From Candidatus Butyricicoccus avistercoris (GTDB lineage Bacteria > Bacillota > Clostridia > Oscillospirales > Butyricicoccaceae), in the NCBI GenBank assembly GCA_019113005.1, contig DXIE01000043.1, positions 1-57,716 on the forward strand: DNA of 57,716 nucleotides, written 5' to 3'. Both the position numbers and the translations under genes were made by a program. Numbering within the stretch: position 1 is the stretch's first letter; every line of letters begins with the position of its first letter. The notes beneath the pieces are model-generated. The model searched no databases and had not been told where the DNA came from. It saw only the letters and a program-made list of their open reading frames with translations. Positions 52,091-57,716 of this stretch are shown here, piece after piece.

Positions 52091-52879
52091 TTGTGGCTTT
52101 TAAAACATAAAATTCCAGTTATTATTGGAATATTTGCATTATTCATTTTTTCAGGTGTTATGGCTCATAATAAACTAGCCGTAACCGCATCAGTTACCGA
52201 CTGGGGATTATCCTTTCAAAGTCAAGGTTCTGCACCAGTTGGCAATGCTACAAGTGATGCACTTAAAAAGTATGATGCCTATTATGTAGGTGATACAAGC
52301 GACTCAGTTATTTATTTAACTTTTGATGCTGGATATGAAAGCGGTGATACAGCAGCTATACTTGATGCACTTAAAAAGCATAATGCACCTGCATGTTTTT
52401 TTGTTGTAAGTAATTATATTGAAACTGCACCTGAGCTTATAAAAAGAATGGTCGATGAAGGGCATATAGTTGGAAATCATACTTCCACTCACCCTGATAT
52501 GTCCAAAATCTCAGATAAAACTGCCTTTGAAAAAGAGCTTAAAGGAGTTGAGGAGCAATTTAAAACACTTACAGGTAAAGAGTTACCTAAATTTTATCGA
52601 CCACCACAGGGTAAATTTAGTGAGGAAAATTTAAAACAGGCTCAGGAACTAGGATATAAAACTATTTTTTGGAGTCTTGCTTATGTAGATTGGTATGCAG
52701 ACAATCAGCCTACATCAGATGAAGCATTTAACAAGCTTATACCTCGTATTCACAATGGAGCTATTGTGCTTTTACATTCAACTTCAAGTACAAATGCACA
52801 GATTTTAGATGAGCTTTTAACAAAATATGAACAGATGGGCTATCGTTTTGGCTCACTTTATGAGCTTGTAGACGCATAA
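52091..52879 (+). CDS. pdaA: Polysaccharide deacetylase, PdaA-like (spore cortex muramic delta-lactam)
   Basis: A 262-residue NodB-family enzyme with one N-terminal membrane segment. NodB motifs: TFDAGYESG (MT1; Ala-Gly form typical of PdaA), HTSTHPDMS with metal-binding His, and RPPQGKFS. WSLAYVDWY and ILLHS-type text (IVLLHSTSS) complete the fold. PdaA removes acetyl groups from muramic acid, allowing delta-lactam formation in spore cortex. A near-perfect ribosome site AGGCGGTGAT favours TTG 52091 over a GTG at 52082 lying within that site. It follows the bofC-like gene by 64 bases and may share its promoter. Confidence 0.85.
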   Translation: MWLLKHKIPVIIGIFALFIFSGVMAHNKLAVTASVTDWGLSFQSQGSAPVGNATSDALKKYDAYYVGDTSDSVIYLTFDAGYESGDTAAILDALKKHNAPACFFVVSNYIETAPELIKRMVDEGHIVGNHTSTHPDMSKISDKTAFEKELKGVEEQFKTLTGKELPKFYRPPQGKFSEENLKQAQELGYKTIFWSLAYVDWYADNQPTSDEAFNKLIPRIHNGAIVLLHSTSSTNAQILDELLTKYEQMGYRFGSLYELVDA

Positions 52880-52880
52880 A

Positions 52881-52918
52881 AAAGCCGCATTATCAAATTG
52901 ATAATGCGGCTTAATTTT
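52881..52918 (+). terminator. Terminator between pdaA and the DAHP synthase gene
   Basis: AAGCCGCATTATC pairs perfectly with GATAATGCGGCTT, then AATTTTTT. It probably works in both directions for these convergent genes. Confidence 0.9.
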
Positions 52919-53941
52919 TTAAATTCTTGTCTCAAGCTGACGGTTTTCAAATTCTACACGACGTTTAATATCTGTCATAACATCGTCAAACATTGGTATA
53001 TTGAGCGACTGAGCACCATCACATAATGCACATTCTGGGTTATTATGTACCTCAATCATAAGACCATCAGCACCTGCTGCAATAGCAGAGCGAGAAAGTG
53101 GAGCTACCATTTCACGTTTGCCTGCTGCATGGCTTGGGTCAATGATAATAGGTAAATGAGTTAGCATTTTAACCAGTGGCACAGCAGAAATATCAAGGTT
53201 ATTTCTAATCATGGTTTCAAATGTTCGGATACCACGCTCACAAAGCATAACATTATGATTACCGCCTGCAAAAATATATTCAGCAGCCATCAAAAATTCT
53301 TCCATGGTTGCAGAAAGACCACGTTTTAATAAAATAGGCTTGTTACTTCTGCCGAGTTCCTTTAAAAGCATAAAGTTTTGCATATTTCTTGCACCGAGCT
53401 GAATTATATCAACATCAGAGAATAAGTCAAGATGTTTTTCGCTCATAATCTCGGTAACGATTGGCATACCTGTCTGACGTTTAGCCTCTAATAAAAGCTT
53501 TAATCCATCAGCCTCCAAACCTTGGAATGAATAAGGTGAAGTTCTAGGCTTAAAAGCACCACCACGAAGGAAAGATGCACCAGCAGCCTTAACACGTTCA
53601 GCAACTTCAAGAATTTGCTGTTCACTTTCAACAGAGCAAGGGCCAGCAAATACATTAAAATAACCTGCACCGATTTTTTTGCCTGCAACCTCTATAATAG
53701 TGTCTTCTGGGTGCATTTTGCGGTTTACCTGCTTAAATGGCTCTGATACACGCTGCACACGTTCAACAATATCAAAAACTTCAAAATCTGCTTGGTCAAT
53801 TCCAGATGTATCACCTAAAAGACCTAAAATTGTAGTTCTTGAACCCTCAGAATAGTTAATTGACAAGCCTCTATCCTTGATATGCTGCATTAGTTTTTCG
53901 ATTTTTTCCTTATCAGGATTTGGTTTGAGAATTAAAATCAT
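52919..53941 (-). CDS. aroF: 3-deoxy-7-phosphoheptulonate synthase, type I-beta with N-terminal regulatory domain
   Basis: A 340-residue DAHP synthase, first enzyme of the shikimate pathway. Residues 1-70 are the ferredoxin-like regulatory domain (MILILKPNPDKEKIEKLMQ). The barrel has FAGPCSVES, RGGAFKPRTSPYSFQG and PIIIDPSHAAGKR. The N-terminal domain gives aromatic amino-acid feedback in Thermotoga-type enzymes. AAAGGA precedes ATG 53941. No other aromatic gene is adjacent. Confidence 0.95.
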   Translation of the reverse strand: MILILKPNPDKEKIEKLMQHIKDRGLSINYSEGSRTTILGLLGDTSGIDQADFEVFDIVERVQRVSEPFKQVNRKMHPEDTIIEVAGKKIGAGYFNVFAGPCSVESEQQILEVAERVKAAGASFLRGGAFKPRTSPYSFQGLEADGLKLLLEAKRQTGMPIVTEIMSEKHLDLFSDVDIIQLGARNMQNFMLLKELGRSNKPILLKRGLSATMEEFLMAAEYIFAGGNHNVMLCERGIRTFETMIRNNLDISAVPLVKMLTHLPIIIDPSHAAGKREMVAPLSRSAIAAGADGLMIEVHNNPECALCDGAQSLNIPMFDDVMTDIKRRVEFENRQLETRI

Positions 53942-53975
53942 GATTTTCTATTCCTTTCTATATATATAAATTTTT

Positions 53976-54671
53976 TTAACTTTCTGCAAGTCTTAATGCC
54001 TCCAGATTTTTCTCTACTTTTTGAACAAATTCGTCCCATCTGCCTGCATTTATCAGCTTAGAAGGGCAAATTTTACCTGAAAAATCTTGATGTTTTTTAA
54101 GTGCATCTATATCTAAATCATATTCATATAAAAGCTGTGCGGCTAAAAGTTGAGCGTTTTGGAGTGTTTTTTCATAATCTCCATCGGCATTAACACACAT
54201 TTCAACACCTATTCCATTTTTATTTCCGCCTTTATCCTCCATATGGTCACCCGCATGGAAAGCGGTTTCATTATCTGGCAAATGGTGCCATATTTCATGG
54301 TCATCTACTGTATAATGCCAACTTAGTTCATTATCAACACCGTTAGTATGTATAAAATTATTATGAGCTTTTGCATCAGCTCCTTCATTTACATTATCTG
54401 TTTCATGTATAACCACATATAATATTTTTCTTTCTTCACCCGTTCTAGCCATAGCTGTTTCGGGCAAAAAATCCTCATATACAGGTATATCCCCTACATA
54501 TTTTATATTTGCATCTTCATCATTTGTAAAAGCGTTAAAAATAAGGCTTATAAGCATACCTATTGCTGAAATCATTAAAACCAGAACTAATAACACTAAA
54601 AATATTCGTATATTTCTACGTCTTTTTCTAGGATATTTGCTATTTTTCACAGAAAAACTTACAATTTTCAC
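53976..54671 (-). CDS. N-acetylmuramoyl-L-alanine amidase (Amidase_2) with membrane anchor
   Basis: A 231-residue protein. A basic start (YPRKRRRNIR) leads into one membrane helix near residues 22-48. The amidase domain has the zinc ligands and catalytic residues in YVVIHETDN, LSWHYTVDDHEIWHHLPD and HQDFSGKICPSKL (HxxF...KxCP). It cleaves the stem peptide from muramic acid outside the membrane. Translation starts at GTG 54671 behind GGGGAATC. It lies 34 bases upstream of the DAHP synthase gene, perhaps in one transcript. Confidence 0.9.
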   Translation of the reverse strand: MKIVSFSVKNSKYPRKRRRNIRIFLVLLVLVLMISAIGMLISLIFNAFTNDEDANIKYVGDIPVYEDFLPETAMARTGEERKILYVVIHETDNVNEGADAKAHNNFIHTNGVDNELSWHYTVDDHEIWHHLPDNETAFHAGDHMEDKGGNKNGIGVEMCVNADGDYEKTLQNAQLLAAQLLYEYDLDIDALKKHQDFSGKICPSKLINAGRWDEFVQKVEKNLEALRLAES

Positions 54672-54693
54672 GATGATTCCCCTTTGTTATAAG

Positions 54694-54731
54694 CAAAATG
54701 GGAACAGGCAAATAAAACCCGTTCCCATTTA
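54694..54731 (-). terminator. Terminator after the O-antigen-ligase-like gene
   Basis: AAATGGGAAC pairs with GTTCCCATTT with an extra GGG/CCT-type inner stem, then TGCTTATAAC on the minus strand. The U-tract is modest. Confidence 0.7.
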
Positions 54732-54733
54732 TT

Positions 54734-56050
54734 TTACTTTTTCAAATCACAACTTGTTATAAACTTAGCATATGCCAAAATAACTGCAAAATAGAAACCT
54801 GAAGTAACAGTAAATAATACATGACCTGCAATTATTAGATAACCTACGCAAAGACCAAGAGAAACAAATGCACCAAGACCTAATAAGCTAAATTTGCGTA
54901 TAAATCTGTATACAAATATAAAACCTTCTTTGAAATATAGCCATAACATAGTAGCAAAGCCAAATATACCATAGTAAAACAGCACTTCAAATAAATCCAT
55001 TTCAACTGTTTCCAGCTGAGAACCACGACCTACACCAAAAATCCAAGTTATAATACCGCCATCACGATAATCATGCCATGTTGGTATAAGTTTGTTTAGT
55101 CTGCCATTAAATAATAATGCCTCTGCTGATTCATCATTTATATGACCAAATCCTGTAAGGGTATCTCCTAATGTTTTGCCCATACCATAACCTGTTACAA
55201 GCATTGCAAGACCAGATATAACTGCATATAATATTGCAAAAACCACAGCTACAATAAGCACACGACATGCAGCCTTTTTATTTTTTCTGATAAGCTCTAT
55301 AAGTGCATATAACACAACCGCTACAATAGTTCCGCCTATTGCAAGAAATGCGGTTTTTGTGCCTATCATAAGCATACTAAGCAAGGTCATCGCCAGTGTA
55401 AGAGCATAGAACACATGTGTTTTCTTGCTGATTTTTTCAGAAAGCGATAAATAATAACATGAGCCGATTGGGAACAAAATCATCAGTGCACCTGTTATAT
55501 CGTTTCCTGAATAATAAAATCCACGAAAGCCACGATAACCATAACGGTCAGCATAAGTATAATGACCTGCACCAAAAATATAAGGAATAACGATAACAAC
55601 TGTCAGTAAAAACAGTGAAATCATAATATATTTATTTATTTTTTCTATGACTTGTTCTTTAGTTAGCCCTGAACGCTTCATTAAATGGCAATAAACAAAA
55701 AATACTGCAATATTATAAGCAAATTTTGCAAAATACTGTATATCTATAAAAATAGATACTGAATTAAAGGTTATAAACTCAGACACTATACTTAAAAGCC
55801 AAGCTATACCCATAGGTATTGCAATTTTGACAGCTTTCCAGTCTTTTATCATAACTATGTAGCCGACCATAACCAAAAGAACAAACATTCTGATTATAAG
55901 TGATGGTGTAACAGGTGCTAAACTTGCAGAGTTATAAACATCTCCACCTGTTATGAACTGGATATATAAACCACTTACAATATCCAAAATTGGATTTAAA
56001 ATCAAATAAAACCAAAAAAATCTCTCTAGCTTTTTAGTCTTTTCAGACAC
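54734..56050 (-). CDS. O-antigen ligase-like polysaccharide ligase/polymerase
   Basis: A 438-residue protein with about 11-12 hydrophobic segments and the large extracellular loop typical of the Wzy/WaaL superfamily (around residues 285-345, with GFGHINDESAEALLFNGR and IFGVGRGSQLETVEMDLFE). Such proteins join glycans at the outer face. In Gram-positives they act on teichoic or capsular polymers; the substrate here is not known. The start is GTG 56050 behind AAGGATG. Confidence 0.8.
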   Translation of the reverse strand: MSEKTKKLERFFWFYLILNPILDIVSGLYIQFITGGDVYNSASLAPVTPSLIIRMFVLLVMVGYIVMIKDWKAVKIAIPMGIAWLLSIVSEFITFNSVSIFIDIQYFAKFAYNIAVFFVYCHLMKRSGLTKEQVIEKINKYIMISLFLLTVVIVIPYIFGAGHYTYADRYGYRGFRGFYYSGNDITGALMILFPIGSCYYLSLSEKISKKTHVFYALTLAMTLLSMLMIGTKTAFLAIGGTIVAVVLYALIELIRKNKKAACRVLIVAVVFAILYAVISGLAMLVTGYGMGKTLGDTLTGFGHINDESAEALLFNGRLNKLIPTWHDYRDGGIITWIFGVGRGSQLETVEMDLFEVLFYYGIFGFATMLWLYFKEGFIFVYRFIRKFSLLGLGAFVSLGLCVGYLIIAGHVLFTVTSGFYFAVILAYAKFITSCDLKK

Positions 56051-56088
56051 AGTTTCACATCCTTATTTTATCTAGCGTTAACTTTTTT

Positions 56089-56117
56089 ATCATACCACAA
56101 GCCTTATTATATAACAA
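56089..56117 (-). promoter_or_regulatory. Promoter of the O-antigen-ligase-like gene
   Basis: Minus strand: TTGTTA (56112-56117), 17 bases, TATGAT (56089-56094). Confidence 0.6.
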
Positions 56118-56125
56118 TAGTTTTT

Positions 56126-56692
56126 TTAACCGAATATATAATTTCTTATTTCGCCAATAACTTCAGCGGTTTTAAATCTTATAGTACATTTTTTAGGCAA
56201 ATAGTCGGTTTTTTCGCTTACAGCAAGCTCATTACACATTGGAGGGAATACCACACACCACCAGTTTTTACCTTCACCCTCACCTATTATAACTCTAAGC
56301 CCCAAATATTCACCAGCAGGTAAAGAAAAATCGGTATAATCTCTTGTTGGATAATATTCCTCTTTTAAGCTTACAGAAACACTTCGATTTTCGCCCAAAT
56401 CCCAAAGTGTTTTTTGAGCAATATTTGCAAGAGTTTGCATATTTTCGTTCATTATTTCATATACTTCATTTCTATCATCAGCATTTTTTAAAATTGGCTC
56501 ACAAAACTTCAAAACTTCATCACGCACTAAAAGTTTTATCTGTTGGTCATGTGCAGTGTTAGAATTTGCAAGCACATGAAGTCTTAACAAACCATTTGCT
56601 ATATTATCTTGCTTTACACTTATAAATGCTGAATATGTAAAAAGTAAACTTATAAAAATCAAAATACAAACTTCTAAACGACGTAATTTCAT
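56126..56692 (-). CDS. spoIIR: Stage II sporulation protein R
   Basis: A 188-residue exported protein with an N-terminal membrane/signal segment (ICILIFISLLFTYSAF-type, residues 6-24). SpoIIR signatures are RLHVLANSNTAHDQQIK, YPTRDYTDFSLPAGEYLGLRV and IGEGEGKNWWCVVFPPM. In spore formers SpoIIR is made in the forespore and triggers SpoIIGA to process pro-sigma-E in the mother cell. GGAGG lies 11 bases before ATG 56692; a start at 56713 would lie within that leader. This gene is strong evidence for sporulation. Confidence 0.93.
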   Translation of the reverse strand: MKLRRLEVCILIFISLLFTYSAFISVKQDNIANGLLRLHVLANSNTAHDQQIKLLVRDEVLKFCEPILKNADDRNEVYEIMNENMQTLANIAQKTLWDLGENRSVSVSLKEEYYPTRDYTDFSLPAGEYLGLRVIIGEGEGKNWWCVVFPPMCNELAVSEKTDYLPKKCTIRFKTAEVIGEIRNYIFG

Positions 56693-56724
56693 AATTAAAA
56701 CAGCCTCCATCATAGTTGTAATTT

Positions 56725-56754
56725 AATTTTTGACAAAGACTGTTTTGTTTATAC
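56725..56754 (-). promoter_or_regulatory. Candidate forespore (sigma-F type) promoter of spoIIR
   Basis: Minus strand: GTATA (56750-56754), 15 bases, GTCAAAAATT (56725-56734). This differs from GGNNANAHTR mainly at the second G and the last base. Confidence 0.45.
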
Positions 56755-56772
56755 GATTATTATATAATTATT

Positions 56773-57633
56773 TTAGAAATTATTTTTTATTTTTGTTAAG
56801 AAAGTTTCATCAAATTTTGCTTTTAAAGTATTTTCAGCATTTTTTGCCTTGTTTTCATCACTAAATAAACCAAAAACAGTAGGCCCTGAACCGCTCATCA
56901 CAGTACCATCACAGCCACATTCAAGCATAATATCTTCAATAATGGATATTTCTTCATGGTCTGAGCCTGTAACTTCTTCCATAACATTATAAAGTCTATG
57001 GCAAATTCCCGAATAATCAGCTTTTTCCAGTGCATCTATCATACCGTTTGTGTCTGGGTGTACTGGTAAATCTCCGCCATTCATTCTAGCATAAATTTTA
57101 GCTGTTACAACTGAAAAATCTGGTTTGCAAATAACCACAAAACATTCAGGCATTTTTGCAAGTGGCGTTAAAATTTCACCTATACCCTCTGCAAGCATAG
57201 AGCCGCCCCTTATACAGTAAGGCACATCAGCACCGATTTTAACACCAATTTCGCAAAGTGTATCTATGCTTAAGTTTGTATTATACATTTTATTAAGTCC
57301 ACGCAGTACAGCTGCTGCATTTGATGAACCGCCTGCAAGTCCTGCCGCTACTGGAATACGTTTTACAAGCTCTATTTCAAGCGATGGATTTTTAATATTT
57401 GTATATTCAAAAAATGCATTTGCCGCTTTAACAGCTAAATTTGTGTTATCATTAGGCAAAAATTTGAGATTAGTTTTAATTTTTATGCCATCTTGACTGC
57501 CCTCAGATAGTATAACATCGTCATGGAGTTCTACTGACTGCATAACCATTTTAACCGAGTGATAACCATTTGGAAGTTTACCAGTTACATCAAGGGTTAA
57601 ATTTATTTTTGCATATGCCTTTTCTAAAATCAT
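56773..57633 (-). CDS. ispE: 4-diphosphocytidyl-2-C-methyl-D-erythritol kinase
   Basis: A 286-residue GHMP kinase of the MEP isoprenoid pathway. The start is MILEKAYAKINLTLDV, the ATP loop is PVAAGLAGGSSNAAA near residue 90 and the third motif is GTVMSGSGPTVFGLF near 245. AAAGGA precedes ATG 57633. The ATG overlaps the stop of the upstream gene (ATGA), so it is translationally coupled. Confidence 0.96.
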   Translation of the reverse strand: MILEKAYAKINLTLDVTGKLPNGYHSVKMVMQSVELHDDVILSEGSQDGIKIKTNLKFLPNDNTNLAVKAANAFFEYTNIKNPSLEIELVKRIPVAAGLAGGSSNAAAVLRGLNKMYNTNLSIDTLCEIGVKIGADVPYCIRGGSMLAEGIGEILTPLAKMPECFVVICKPDFSVVTAKIYARMNGGDLPVHPDTNGMIDALEKADYSGICHRLYNVMEEVTGSDHEEISIIEDIMLECGCDGTVMSGSGPTVFGLFSDENKAKNAENTLKAKFDETFLTKIKNNF

Positions 57634-57716
57634 ATTTTTTCCTTTCCGATATATATCTGATTAGGTTTTCTATTTTCAAAAATAGTCACATATTCAAAAC
57701 CATTATTTACTGCATG
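57630..57716 (-). CDS. C-terminal 28 residues of an unidentified protein (runs off the window)
   Basis: An open frame enters from the right edge and ends at TGA (57630-57632), overlapping the ispE ATG by 4 bases. The tail reads FEYVTIFENRKPNQIYIGKE plus two residues, too short to identify. The tight overlap and strand suggest it is the gene before ispE in the same operon. Confidence 0.6.
   Translation of the reverse strand, partial: HAVNNGFEYVTIFENRKPNQIYIGKEKI

Noticed and set aside
1..57716. CRISPR arrays, insertion sequences, prophage or toxin-antitoxin systems
   Set aside because: I looked for spaced direct repeats, transposase motifs and integrase or phage genes and found none; gene content and strand blocks are housekeeping.

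Overview
The window is chromosomal DNA from a low-GC, spore-forming Clostridia-type Firmicute, probably an Oscillospirales/Ruminococcaceae-like gut anaerobe. This is inferred from strong AGGAGG ribosome sites, sigma-A promoters, a Phe T-box leader, a long Bacillus-type SRP RNA next to dnaX, FabK/FabT-type lipid synthesis, and sporulation genes (spoIIR, a bofC-like gene, pdaA). It is almost entirely housekeeping DNA. I see no insertion sequence, prophage, CRISPR array or integrated element.

Layout. 1-2.4 kb: murB-rapZ-whiA (minus). 2.4-7.6 kb: yceD-rpmF and the DUF512/radical-SAM-like gene with der-plsY-gpsA (minus). 7.7-11.4 kb: an RluC/D-type pseudouridine synthase (plus), pnp and rpsO (minus). 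11.4-11.8 kb: a gene-free stretch with a well-formed candidate small RNA. 11.8-14.2 kb: a small membrane protein and a phosphohexomutase. 14.3-16 kb: a preQ1-I riboswitch leading a QueL-like radical SAM gene and a YhhQ-type transporter, i.e. a queuosine-precursor salvage operon. 16-18.6 kb: a BlaI/M56 (BlaR1-like) pair with two operators. 18.7-22 kb: glnS and gltX. 22.1-25.4 kb: a MocR regulator with an AEC transporter, and a DegV lipid-binding protein. 25.5-35.3 kb: the full type II fatty-acid operon fabH-fabK-fabG-fabF-accB-fabZ-accC-accD-accA-acpP, with fabT beyond its terminator and fabD divergent. 35.3-37.2 kb: a DEAD-box helicase with a structured leader. 37.3-39.5 kb: cbiB and a cbiE-cbiT fusion. 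Then tRNA-Cys, the T-box with pheS-pheT, ireB and a membrane protein. 44.5-49.1 kb: prfC, recR, ebfC, dnaX and SRP RNA. 49.2-57.7 kb: envelope and sporulation genes (PBP1A, bofC-like, pdaA, DAHP synthase, amidase, O-antigen-ligase-like protein, spoIIR, ispE).

How it fits together. The fab locus is the clearest regulatory unit. Two face-to-face consensus sigma-A promoters share one palindromic -10 (ATTATAAT) between fabH and fabD. A FabT-like inverted repeat overlaps one -35 and the other start site. Nearly the same motif sits just after the -10 of the fabT promoter, and fabT appears cotranscribed with a DegV (FakB-like) fatty-acid-binding protein. The forespore theme is supported by a perfect match to the Bacillus sigma-G consensus before the bofC-like gene and pdaA, and a weaker sigma-F-like site before spoIIR.

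The least explained pieces are the orphan small RNA at 11.58-11.68 kb, the two terminator-like hairpins before the DEAD-box helicase, the apparent AUU start of fabH, and the M56 sensor with a copper-amine-oxidase-like tail. All assignments come from reading the sequence and known family motifs; no searches were run.
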